Assembly (NCBI GenBank): GCA_027491155.1
Contig: JAIXWR010000043.1
Coordinates: 1-64,000, forward strand
Length of the DNA: 64,000 nucleotides
Source: Verrucomicrobiaceae bacterium
GTDB lineage: Bacteria > Verrucomicrobiota > Verrucomicrobiia > Verrucomicrobiales > Akkermansiaceae
Direction: 5' to 3'
Shown here: positions 1-7,415 of the stretch, one piece after another
Layout of the letters: each line of letters begins with the position of its first letter
Numbering within the stretch: the stretch's first letter is position 1
Notes under the pieces: generated by a model
What the model saw: only the letters and a program-made list of their open reading frames with translations
Databases searched by the model: none
Told to the model about the DNA's origin: nothing
Made by a program: the position numbers and the translations under genes

Positions 1-67
1 CCTTCCTCGAAGGCCGGACCACTCCGGCTCAAAACCCGCTCGCCGACCCCTCTGCAGCCTGATAATC

Positions 68-556
68 CTACCCGCGCCAGAACGTCCCAACTGTCAGGCT
101 AATACGATCACTGTACATCTTGCCGCTAGTCCAATGCGGTGTCAATCTTGTTTGGTCATTTCGTTCTAAGTTCGAATTCTGATACAGTATCAATTCGGTC
201 ACGACACTCTTCCCATCTATAACTCCCGCGGAGACTTCCAACAAGAAAGATCCCTCAATCCTCAACAGCGTCCAATTGTCCAACCCGCCCGGCCCATCAG
301 ATACCCCATCGATGACGGCAACATCATACTTTGGATCATCCTCATCAATTTCCAACAATCGATATACTTCACCCTCATCTGGGATACTGTTAAGCTTTTT
401 AATTACGGAAAAAAATAGCTCGTCAAACGCCTTCTGACGAATGATTTCTTTCTCCATTTCAGTTGAACGAGGGTTCGTGCTCTCATTATTCTTGGTGCAA
501 GCACACGAAAAGATGAAGAGCATAATCATCGTGGGTTTTCGAAGAGTATTCACCAT
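68..556 (-). CDS. Small predicted lipoprotein downstream of the Rhs fragment, function unknown
   Basis: About 162 residues from the ATG at 556. A short basic N-terminus is followed by a hydrophobic stretch ending in I-F-S-C18, a loose lipobox, so a membrane-anchored lipoprotein is likely. The rest is acidic and soluble with no motif I recognise. The start at 556 overlaps the stop of the upstream Rhs gene by 7 bases, so the two are probably translated together; an upstream ATG at 589 exists but would place 11 charged residues before the signal. Base composition is clearly lower in GC than most of the window, as in the Rhs gene, which suggests recent arrival. Its place directly after a polymorphic Rhs tail makes an immunity role conceivable, but an exported lipoprotein would only fit a toxin acting in the periplasm. 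Confidence 0.6.
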   Translation of the reverse strand: MVNTLRKPTMIMLFIFSCACTKNNESTNPRSTEMEKEIIRQKAFDELFFSVIKKLNSIPDEGEVYRLLEIDEDDPKYDVAVIDGVSDGPGGLDNWTLLRIEGSFLLEVSAGVIDGKSVVTELILYQNSNLERNDQTRLTPHWTSGKMYSDRISLTVGTFWRG

Positions 557-1530
557 ATGTCGATTTTTAAATCTTCCACTTTGTTCCACTGATTGATTGC
601 ATCCCTGACTCCCTCAGGCTCACCACAAATCACTTCAAACGGATAAAGCCGCGCATCGAACATTTTGGGATTCTTAGCTCCGCGCCCTTTGTGGCCAGAT
701 CCAACTATTCCAAACCCCCAATGCAAGCACCCGAGAACGGACTTGTATCCAAACTCATCAATTTTTACTACGCATGTGTAAAATTCTACAGCCTGTTTAA
801 ATGATCGCAGACCCGGTGCATCAAAATACCTTGCTGGTTGCCCAAACCCCATTTCGCCGAACGGAGACTCGTCCCACCATGGATTGCCATACCAACCTTG
901 TTCCGGGTTCATGCCAGAGTCAACCCGCCAAGATGTGTCGGGGTGTGATCTCTCAGTTCGAGTGTCTGAGCCTTGGTCACGCCGGGAACCTGGCTCAAAA
1001 TTGTCCCAAGTTAGACCGGCCTTAGCCGCGTTTAGATCTTTGATGCGACCGCGCCGAACCGTTTGGATGACCTTAAATTCAGCGCATTGGCAATCTTTGC
1101 CGCCCACCGAGATGTTCATTTCAAGAGACAATCGTGCCTCTTCCCCCCTCGTCAAAGGTGCCATGGTAAAGAACATTCTTGTAGTTGTGAATCGTAGGTC
1201 ACAACCATTGCAATTACCCGGGTAAGTATGGTTAGGAAGCACCTGATCTGGAGGCAAAATGCCCTGCTCCTTGCTTCGGGGTCCGATTTTATTCGGCACA
1301 AACACATAGCTTTTGTATTGCCCCAAGATGTCGAAAGCGTCTATCATGTCGTTATCCACGAATCCATACAAATTCGCCCCGCTCATCTCCCCAATCGGAT
1401 CCCTCGATGGCCACCTGCCCGTCACCGGATCGTAGTACCTGTAACCGTAATAGTACAACCCGGAACCCGACCCCACCCCGCGGCTGCGGCGGGCTGCATC
1501 GATGCTTGAAGGTGCGAGATTCAGGTTCAT
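550..1530 (-). CDS. Rhs-repeat core fragment with variable C-terminal tail (possible toxin-like module)
   Basis: Residues about 25-70 carry the Rhs-associated core signature: a [12 protein letters not shown] stretch, then SRDPIGE, then NLYGFVDND. This core normally sits near the end of proteins of 1000 residues or more. Here almost all of the long YD-repeat part is absent. After the core comes a tail of about 255 residues without a family I recognise; it has Cys-rich patches (CNGCDL, CQC) and many Trp residues. In intact Rhs proteins the tail after the core is the variable toxin. The reading frame stays open for a short way upstream of the ATG at 1530, so the true start is uncertain and the gene may be a remnant or a displaced orphan tail. 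Its GC content is lower than that of the neighbours, consistent with transfer. The next gene overlaps its stop. Confidence 0.65.
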   Translation of the reverse strand: MNLNLAPSSIDAARRSRGVGSGSGLYYYGYRYYDPVTGRWPSRDPIGEMSGANLYGFVDNDMIDAFDILGQYKSYVFVPNKIGPRSKEQGILPPDQVLPNHTYPGNCNGCDLRFTTTRMFFTMAPLTRGEEARLSLEMNISVGGKDCQCAEFKVIQTVRRGRIKDLNAAKAGLTWDNFEPGSRRDQGSDTRTERSHPDTSWRVDSGMNPEQGWYGNPWWDESPFGEMGFGQPARYFDAPGLRSFKQAVEFYTCVVKIDEFGYKSVLGCLHWGFGIVGSGHKGRGAKNPKMFDARLYPFEVICGEPEGVRDAINQWNKVEDLKIDIW

Positions 1531-1720
1531 TCCGTTGTTTTGGAGCGCTGGAAAGCTAGCGCATGACCCGGCCGGGTGTCACGGATCAAATGGTGCGCGA
1601 AGGGCGCAAGGGCATCAGCGTTCCGCTGGCGCTTTGGACCGGCCGCGCAGGGTTGGAGTGACTCACCGGGGAGGTTTGGGCCAAAATGGTCCGCTCGGCA
1701 GCCAGTCGCCCCGTCCTGTT
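1531..1720. other. Spacer between acetyltransferase stop and Rhs fragment
   Basis: No convincing gene is seen here. The high-GC background resumes at about 1600. A minus-strand frame is open through part of this spacer and runs into the Rhs fragment, so it may hold decayed Rhs sequence. A short inverted repeat (GCGCT, 8-base gap, AGCGC) lies at about 1546-1563. No promoter was identified with confidence. Confidence 0.3.
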
Positions 1721-2296
1721 TCAGCCTTGGTGGGGATCCAAACTCCGCATCACCCTCGCCGGCACCCCGGCCACCACCACGCCGTCCGGCACATCCCTCG
1801 TCACCACCGCTCCGGCCGCGACGACCGCGTTGTGGCCGATCGTGACCCCCGGGTTGATCACGGCGTGGCCGCCGATCCACACGTTGTCGCCGATCGTCAC
1901 CGGCTTCGCGTATTCAAATCCGGCGACCCGCGTCGCGGCATCGAGCGGATGGGTGGCGGTGAAGATCGAGACCCGCGGCGCGATCATGCAATGGTTCCCG
2001 ATCCGCACTTCGCAGCAGTCGAGGATGATCAGGTCGTAGTTCGCGTAGAAGTTCTCGCCCACATGGATGTTGTAGCCGTAGTCGCAGCGGAACGAAGGCT
2101 CGACGAAGGCGTTCGCCCCGCAGGACCCGAGCAGCTTCCGCAGGATCGCATCGCGCTCCGGCATCTGATCCTCGGTCGTCGCGTTGAACTCCCGGCACAA
2201 CCGCTTCGCCGCCTGCCGTTCGCCGAACAATTCCCCGCCGAAGGCCTGATAGAGTTCCCCCGCCAGCATCTTTTCCTTCTCCGAACGCGCCACCAT
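1721..2296 (-). CDS. Maltose/galactoside O-acetyltransferase-like hexapeptide protein
   Basis: 191 residues, the usual length for the Maa/NodL/LacA group that moves an acetyl group from acetyl-CoA to a sugar hydroxyl. The N-terminal Mac segment (EKEKMLAGELYQAF) is followed by hexapeptide repeats forming a left-handed beta helix: INPGVTIGHNAVVAAGAVVTRDVPDGVVVAGVPA is split across several rungs near the C-terminus. The likely catalytic His is H116 in the TATHPLD motif. There is no signal peptide, so it should act in the cytoplasm. It is transcribed alone, divergent from the L,D-transpeptidase gene. Whether the substrate is maltose, another sugar or an envelope sugar cannot be told from sequence. 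Confidence 0.85.
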   Translation of the reverse strand: MVARSEKEKMLAGELYQAFGGELFGERQAAKRLCREFNATTEDQMPERDAILRKLLGSCGANAFVEPSFRCDYGYNIHVGENFYANYDLIILDCCEVRIGNHCMIAPRVSIFTATHPLDAATRVAGFEYAKPVTIGDNVWIGGHAVINPGVTIGHNAVVAAGAVVTRDVPDGVVVAGVPARVMRSLDPHQG

Positions 2297-2392
2297 GAGG
2301 GCAAGGCTAGCCTCCGGTCCGGTGTCCGGCAGCCGAAAATTCTGGAGGATCGCGGCACGGAACCGTTATCTCCCGGCGTCCTCCGCCGCGCC

Positions 2393-3043
2393 ATGCGTTT
2401 CCTTTCCTCCCTTCCCGTCCGTCTTTCCGTGCTGGGCCTTGCCGCCATGCTGCCCTCCTGCGCCCTTTTCCGCCGGGACCCTCCGCCGAAGGCCACCCAC
2501 GTGATGTATGAGTGGGAAGACGACGGCGGACCGGGCGAAATCTCGGTTCAGATCGACCTCTCCTCCCAGACCGCGACTTACAAGCGCGGTGGTCGGCCGG
2601 TCGGCTGGTCTTTCGTTTCCACCGGCAAGGAGGGCAAATCCACGACGCCGGGCCGCTACCGCATCACCGAGATGATGGAGCTCAAGCACTCCAACCGCTA
2701 CGGCTGGATCACCGGCCCCGACGGCCAGGTCAGCAATGGCGACGCCCAGCCGACCACGCCCGTGCCCGAAGGCCACACTTACCATCCGGCGCCGATGGCC
2801 CACTGGATGCGGCTCACTTCCTACGGCGTCGGCATGCATGCCGGAAACATCCCGAACCCCGGCGAACCGGCCTCGCACGGCTGCATCCGCCTTCCAAAAG
2901 ACTTCGCGCCGGTGCTCTATGCCGCGGCGAAAGTCGGCACGCCCGTCACCATCGTGAAATCCGGCGCACCGCAGAAGCCGGTGCCGCGCCAGCCTGCCGC
3001 CACTGCCGCGACACCAGCGCGCCCGGCCGCAGCCGGCGGCTGA
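2393..3043 (+). CDS. L,D-transpeptidase (YkuD domain) lipoprotein
   Basis: 216 residues from the ATG at 2393, chosen because it begins a lipoprotein signal ending LPSC23; frames further upstream look non-coding. The YkuD domain spans about residues 48-190 and has the hallmark H149 (GMHAG) and SHGCIRLP motif with H162 and the nucleophile C164. Such enzymes form 3-3 cross-links in peptidoglycan or attach proteins to it, working in the periplasm. The tail after residue 190 is rich in Ala and Pro, probably a flexible wall-spanning end. The gene is divergent from the acetyltransferase gene and convergent with the DUF1080 gene that ends 10 bases later. Confidence 0.9.
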   Translation: MRFLSSLPVRLSVLGLAAMLPSCALFRRDPPPKATHVMYEWEDDGGPGEISVQIDLSSQTATYKRGGRPVGWSFVSTGKEGKSTTPGRYRITEMMELKHSNRYGWITGPDGQVSNGDAQPTTPVPEGHTYHPAPMAHWMRLTSYGVGMHAGNIPNPGEPASHGCIRLPKDFAPVLYAAAKVGTPVTIVKSGAPQKPVPRQPAATAATPARPAAAGG

Positions 3044-3052
3044 GGTTTCCAC

Positions 3053-3832
3053 CTACTCCTCCAGCTGCTTCAACTCGATGTTCCGGAACCACACCCCCTG
3101 CCCTTCGGCCTGGATCGCAATGTGGCCGGAGCCGAGCATCATCGGCGCGCCGGCTTTCACCAGCGGCTCGGCGGAGACGATCTTGCAGGCGGGGTCGAGT
3201 TGCGGTTTCTGGTAGCGCAGGACTTCCACGCCCTTGACGCGGTGAATCACCTCGTCGTTGCCGCGGACCTCGAGCTCGATCTTCACCCACTCGCCCGGAG
3301 CGAAGGTCGGGGCGGTGGACTCGACGATGTGCTGGACCACCTGCTTGCCGTTCATTTCGAGATGCGTGCCGGGCGTGCAGACGTTGCCGGTCGGGCGCTT
3401 GCCCTTGCCCTCGTCGGCCAGGAACTGGAACTCCATGCTGACCGGGAAGCCCTGGTCGAAGCTCATGCTCTGCGGCGGCTGCGCGTGATACATCACGCCG
3501 CTGTTGAGGTTCACGTAGGACGGCGCGTCGGGCACCATCTTGCCCTCGAAGCGGTATTCCAGCCGAAGGATGTAATGCGAATAGGCGAGATTGCTGTAGA
3601 GGTGGCCGAACTGCGTGCCGAACTTGTCGTAGCCGTCGTAGGAGACCTTGAGGATGCCGTCTTCCACCCGGAAGGTGTTGAAGGCGTTCTCACCCAACGG
3701 ATGCCCGGCGATCTTCGGAGTCCAGCCGTCGAGGTTCTTGCCATTGAAGAGCGGCACCCAGGGCCGCTCCGCGAGGCCGGTCAGGGTGAAGGCAAGCCAT
3801 GCGAGTGCGGCGGTCCGGACGGGTGCGGTCAT
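3053..3832 (-). CDS. Secreted DUF1080 (3-keto-disaccharide hydrolase-like) protein
   Basis: 259 residues from the ATG at 3832, where a cleavable signal peptide begins (TLTGLA before ERPW). The start of the domain, FNGKNLDGWTPK, and the pattern of beta strands with NSGVMYH and MEFQFLADEG are typical of DUF1080, a concanavalin-like jelly-roll family common in Verrucomicrobiota and Planctomycetota. Some members cleave 3-keto-glycosides, others are taken to bind carbohydrate. It is likely exported and may act in polysaccharide use. It resembles the 51813 protein most closely (same WTPKI and FGHL landmarks), so the two look like paralogues. The gene is divergent from the following glycosyltransferase gene. 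Confidence 0.85.
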   Translation of the reverse strand: MTAPVRTAALAWLAFTLTGLAERPWVPLFNGKNLDGWTPKIAGHPLGENAFNTFRVEDGILKVSYDGYDKFGTQFGHLYSNLAYSHYILRLEYRFEGKMVPDAPSYVNLNSGVMYHAQPPQSMSFDQGFPVSMEFQFLADEGKGKRPTGNVCTPGTHLEMNGKQVVQHIVESTAPTFAPGEWVKIELEVRGNDEVIHRVKGVEVLRYQKPQLDPACKIVSAEPLVKAGAPMMLGSGHIAIQAEGQGVWFRNIELKQLEE

Positions 3833-3906
3833 GGCCCAGCGATAGCCGGCGGGGTGCCGACATTGCAAGTTGCGATCGGGCCCGGCCGGTTCTTCACTGC
3901 GGCCAC

Positions 3907-5187
3907 GTGGAACCGATTTCCCCACCGCTGCGGATCCTGATCTACGCCATGGGCAGCGCGGGGGACGTGCATCCTTTCGCCGGGATCGGCCGTGCCTTGA
4001 AAGCGCGCCGACACGAGGTGTTCGTGATGACCAGCCCCTACTTCGAGGACGTGGTCCGCGGGGCCGGGCTGGAATTCCGCGCGATGGGATCGGTCGCCGA
4101 CTTCGAACGGATCCAGGCCGATCCCCACCTGTGGCATCCGACGAAGGCGTTGCCGTCGATCATCCGCAACGCGGTCGAGCCCTGCTACGAGCCGATCCTC
4201 GAACACGCCCGCGATCTCCACCTTCCCGGGCGGACCGTGATCCTCGCCAGCTCGCTCGGCTGGGGCGCGATGGTCGCGCGGGAACTCATGGGCATCCCGG
4301 TGGCCACGGTCCATCTGGCGCCTTCGCTTTTCATCAGTTCGCACCGCCAGCCGGTGCTCCACGGCGCGCCGGTGCCGCAGTGGGCGCCGGGCTGGCTGAA
4401 GTCGCTGCAATGGTGGGCGGCAGACAAGGTGGTCGACTTCCACGTGCTGCCCGCACTCAACCGCCTCCGCAAGTCCCACGGACTGCCCCCCGCCCGCGGC
4501 ATGCTGAGCCATTGGCATTCGCCGGACCGGGTGATCGCGCTGTTCCCGGAGTGGTTCGGCCCGCCGCAGCCGGACTGGCCGGCGCAGACCCGCATGACCG
4601 GATTCCCGATGTTCGATGAAGCCGGCCTGCGCGAGCTGCCGACCGAGCTCGAGGACTTCCTCAACGCGGGCGAACCGCCGGTGGTCTTCACCCCGGGCAG
4701 CGCGATGGCCCAGGGCGGCGCGTTCTTCCGCGAGGCGGCCGGTGCTCTCAAGTTGTCGGGCCGGCGCGGCATCCTGCTGAGCCGCTTTGCCAACACCATC
4801 CCGGCGGAGCTGCCCGACGGGGTACGACATTTCTCGTACATCCCCTTCAGCCAGGTCCTGCCGCGTGCCGCGGCGCTGGTGTATCACGGCGGGGTCGGCA
4901 CCTGCGCCCAAGCGCTGCGGGCGGGGATCCCGCACCTGGTCCAGCCGATGGCCCATGACCAGCTCGACAACCTCAGCCGCGTCCGCGAACTCGGGGTCGG
5001 CGACGGCCTGCATCCCCGTCAGTTCAAGGCGAAGCGGATCGCGGCGATGCTCGACCGCCTGCTGGACGATGCGGCGCTCAAGGCGCGGGCGAAGGAGGTC
5101 GCCAAGCGCTTCGACCCGGCGGGCTGGATCGAGCAAACCTGCCAACTGGTCGAAGCGCTCGATCCGAAACTCACTTCAGCGCCTTGA
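3907..5187 (+). CDS. UGT-like family 1 glycosyltransferase
   Basis: About 426 residues from a GTG at 3907, chosen because it just precedes the first beta strand (LRILIYAMGSAGDVHPF) of the N-terminal Rossmann fold; the next ATG at 3949 would cut that strand. The C-terminal half has the nucleotide-sugar binding region of this family: VVFTPGSAM, then YHGGVGTCAQALRAGIPHLVQPMAHDQ spread over residues about 320-350. Members move sugars to lipids, glycopeptides or sterols, with antibiotic and glycolipid glycosyltransferases as the best known. No signal peptide is present, so the protein is cytoplasmic or peripheral. Its 3' end overlaps the convergent DUF1080 gene by 17 bases. The acceptor is unknown. 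Confidence 0.85.
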   Translation: MEPISPPLRILIYAMGSAGDVHPFAGIGRALKARRHEVFVMTSPYFEDVVRGAGLEFRAMGSVADFERIQADPHLWHPTKALPSIIRNAVEPCYEPILEHARDLHLPGRTVILASSLGWGAMVARELMGIPVATVHLAPSLFISSHRQPVLHGAPVPQWAPGWLKSLQWWAADKVVDFHVLPALNRLRKSHGLPPARGMLSHWHSPDRVIALFPEWFGPPQPDWPAQTRMTGFPMFDEAGLRELPTELEDFLNAGEPPVVFTPGSAMAQGGAFFREAAGALKLSGRRGILLSRFANTIPAELPDGVRHFSYIPFSQVLPRAAALVYHGGVGTCAQALRAGIPHLVQPMAHDQLDNLSRVRELGVGDGLHPRQFKAKRIAAMLDRLLDDAALKARAKEVAKRFDPAGWIEQTCQLVEALDPKLTSAP

Positions 5188-5785
5188 CGCGGATGTTCTT
5201 GTAGAGGGTCGTGCTACCCGGATCGTGGGCCTGGAAGGCGAACGTCCCGCCGCCCTTCTCCAGCTTGCTCTTGCCCTCTTCCGCCACGTAATCCTTGACG
5301 AGGACCTTGTCGTTGACGGTCACGTTGACCTTCCCGCCCTCGACGCGGATCACGTACTTCATCCACTCGTTGTCCTTGAAGGGCTCCTTGTTGTCGACGA
5401 TGCCGTAGAGGCCGCCGGACTTCCGCCAGTCGGACTGGGTGTTGTTGACCTGCACCTCGTAGCCGTGCGACGGCCAACCCTTTTCCTGATACACGGTGGA
5501 GATGTAAACGCCGCCGTTCGAGTTCGGCTTGGTCATCACATCGAGCCGCAGTTCGAAGTTCTCGTATTTGGGCGCCTCGCCCTTCCCGACATAAAAGATG
5601 TGGGAGCAGTCGCCGTTGGCCACGATCGCGCCGTCCTCCACCTTGAACGCCGCCGCGTTGCCGCCGACCTTCCAGCCCTCCAGGGTCTTGCCATCGAAGA
5701 GCGAGACGAACCCTGCTTCGGGCTCCGCGGCAGCGGATACAACAAGCGCGGCACAAACGGCGAAAACGGCATGGAATGGTTTCAT
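5171..5785 (-). CDS. Secreted DUF1080 protein
   Basis: 204 residues from the ATG at 5785, which starts a clear signal peptide ending VSAAA before EPEAGF. The domain begins FVSLFDGKTLEGWKVGG and includes NSNGGVYISTVYQ and YEVQVNNTQ, the usual landmarks of DUF1080 jelly-roll proteins. It is shorter and more divergent than the 3053 protein, so it is not a recent copy. The product should be periplasmic or extracellular and may bind or cleave carbohydrate. It is convergent with the glycosyltransferase gene (17-base overlap). The CYTH gene upstream on the same strand ends about 50 bases before this start, so a shared transcript is possible. Confidence 0.85.
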   Translation of the reverse strand: MKPFHAVFAVCAALVVSAAAEPEAGFVSLFDGKTLEGWKVGGNAAAFKVEDGAIVANGDCSHIFYVGKGEAPKYENFELRLDVMTKPNSNGGVYISTVYQEKGWPSHGYEVQVNNTQSDWRKSGGLYGIVDNKEPFKDNEWMKYVIRVEGGKVNVTVNDKVLVKDYVAEEGKSKLEKGGGTFAFQAHDPGSTTLYKNIRVKALK

Positions 5786-5835
5786 GGCGGAACCGCTTCT
5801 ACAGCCAAATCGGCCTCCGTCTATCCCGCCGGAGG

Positions 5836-6306
5836 TCATTCGTCCTTCCACTCCCGCCACGGGGACACCGCGAGCCGGGAGTTGAAGTAGCGGGCATCGT
5901 CGGAAACCTCACGACCGACCCAGGCCGGCAACGCGAACTCCGCGGCGGCATCGTCGAGTTCGATCTCCGCGACGACCAGTCCGGCGTTGTCGCCCAGGAA
6001 CTCGTCCACCTCCCAGCAGCGCCCCCCGTGCCAGCGCTCGTGGCGGATCTTGTCGATCCACGGCCGCGGGCACATCGCCAGCAACTCCCGCGCCTCGTCC
6101 ACCGGGACCTCGTATTCGAACTCCGCGCGCGAAATCCCGCTCACCGGACCCTTGATCGTGAGAAATCCCTTCTCGCCCGCGATCCTCACCCGGACGGTCC
6201 TTCCCGTTTCCCGCGAAAGGTAGCCCTGGGCCATCCGCACCCCCGCCGGCCCGTCGCGCCATGCATCGGAGACGACCAGAAACTTGCGTTCGATTTCAAC
6301 GGCCAT
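5836..6306 (-). CDS. CYTH-domain phosphatase (short inorganic triphosphatase type)
   Basis: 156 residues, the whole length being one CYTH tunnel domain. It starts with the signature ExExK motif in VEIERKFLV and continues with alternating basic strands (RVRIAG, FLTIKGP) and acidic strands (EFEYEVP, CWEVDEF, VVAEIELDD). The basic residues bind triphosphate and the acidic ones bind metal. Short stand-alone bacterial members hydrolyse tripolyphosphate or bind nucleotides; some relatives act as adenylate cyclases. It should be a cytoplasmic enzyme. Its start overlaps the stop of the upstream YjdF-like gene by 11 bases, pointing to coupled translation. The exact substrate is not given by sequence. 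Confidence 0.9.
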   Translation of the reverse strand: MAVEIERKFLVVSDAWRDGPAGVRMAQGYLSRETGRTVRVRIAGEKGFLTIKGPVSGISRAEFEYEVPVDEARELLAMCPRPWIDKIRHERWHGGRCWEVDEFLGDNAGLVVAEIELDDAAAEFALPAWVGREVSDDARYFNSRLAVSPWREWKDE

Positions 6307-6919
6307 GGCTTTCAGAGACGGAGGCGATGGAGCGGTCGTGGAGCGGCTTCAGCAAGAACAGCGTGATCAAGGACCCGACCCCGGCCAGGAACATGTCCAT
6401 CTGGGTGTCCCAACCGTCGCCTTGGGTGCCGAGGAAAGACTCCGCCGCCTCCGCGGAAACCAGGGCCGCGGCCCATTCCACCAGTTCGTAGCACGCGCTG
6501 AAGCCCATGCAGAAGGAGATCACCGTGAAGTTCAGCCACCCCCGCCGGGCGAAGACCCGGTTCCGGACCAACAGCTCGCGGCACACCAGGGCCGGCACGA
6601 TGCCCTGCAGCAGGTGGCCGATCCGGTCGTAGTGGTTCCGGGTGAAGCCGAACCAGTCCTTCATCCATTCACCCAGCGGCGTCAGCGCGTAGGTGTAATG
6701 CCCGCCCACCAGCAGCAGCACCATGTGCAGCCCGAGCCACACGAGCACGAAGTTCGAGAAGCGCCACCCTTTCCGCTCCCCGATGAACAGGGCGACGTAG
6801 CCGATGAACACGGGGATCACCTCCAGCCACCAGGTCAGGCGATCGTAGGGCCGCCATGCCGACCAGAAGATCCACGGCAGCACCGCCAGGAACAACACGA
6901 GCGTCGGGCGCGAGATCAT
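6296..6919 (-). CDS. YjdF-like (DUF2238) multi-pass membrane protein
   Basis: 207 residues from the ATG at 6919, selected because the first membrane helix (TLVLFLAVLPWIFWSAW) follows at once; an in-frame start at 6985 would add an unconserved leader. About six hydrophobic helices are visible. The conserved features of this family are present: NHYDRIGHLLQG in the middle and the late GDGWDTQMDM motif. The family sits in the inner membrane and its function is not established. The stop overlaps the CYTH gene start, so the two are likely one operon, which may link this protein to phosphate or nucleotide metabolism. Confidence 0.85.
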   Translation of the reverse strand: MISRPTLVLFLAVLPWIFWSAWRPYDRLTWWLEVIPVFIGYVALFIGERKGWRFSNFVLVWLGLHMVLLLVGGHYTYALTPLGEWMKDWFGFTRNHYDRIGHLLQGIVPALVCRELLVRNRVFARRGWLNFTVISFCMGFSACYELVEWAAALVSAEAAESFLGTQGDGWDTQMDMFLAGVGSLITLFLLKPLHDRSIASVSESHGR

Positions 6920-7415
6920 CGAGCCGATTCTCTCCAAGCCGGGACCAAGGCCAACCAAAATCCCCTGCCGCGTCCCGCCTGCCATCGCCCTACGCGATCA
7001 CGGAATCGCGGACCTTCCGCCAATCTGCCATCCTCATGCCGTTCGGTAGATTTTCCAGGGTTTCCAGGCATCTGATTCGACATGGTGTTTTCACCCCACT
7101 GGCAGGGACAGGCCGGTGGGGTGAATCGTTTTCCGGCGGGTCTTCCCCGCGACGACGCGCGACGACCCCGATGCACGGCGAAGCCATCCGCAGGGGCCAC
7201 AGGAATGGATATTCTTGTCTCCGAAGAACTAGGAGATTTGCGCCACTTTTCTGCTTTCCCTTCCGGGCACAAGGGTGTTTAACGCTGTAAATACATTGAA
7301 TTCTTGCTCCCGGAGCTGAAGGGCCGAATCCAAGCTGCCCCCCCAAGGGCCGCCGCCGATTCGGGAACGGCAAAGCCAAGGAGCGGAATTCCGACAAACC
7401 CCGAACCCGAACGTC
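6920..7415. other. Intergenic region upstream of the pseudopilin block
   Basis: About 500 bases without a supported gene. It separates two divergent units and should carry promoters for both. A perfect 10-bp inverted repeat lies at 7090-7125. The stretch 7270-7310 is relatively AT-rich and contains a TAAATA element that could be a -10 box for the gene starting at 7416, but I see no matching -35 box. No riboswitch or tRNA was recognised. Confidence 0.35.
7090..7125. repeat. Perfect 10-bp inverted repeat
   Basis: TTCACCCCAC at 7090-7099 is matched by GTGGGGTGAA at 7116-7125 with a 16-base gap. It lies within the long intergenic region between divergent operons. It could be an operator, a hairpin in a leader RNA or a weak terminator; no T-run follows on either strand within a few bases. 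Confidence 0.5.
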
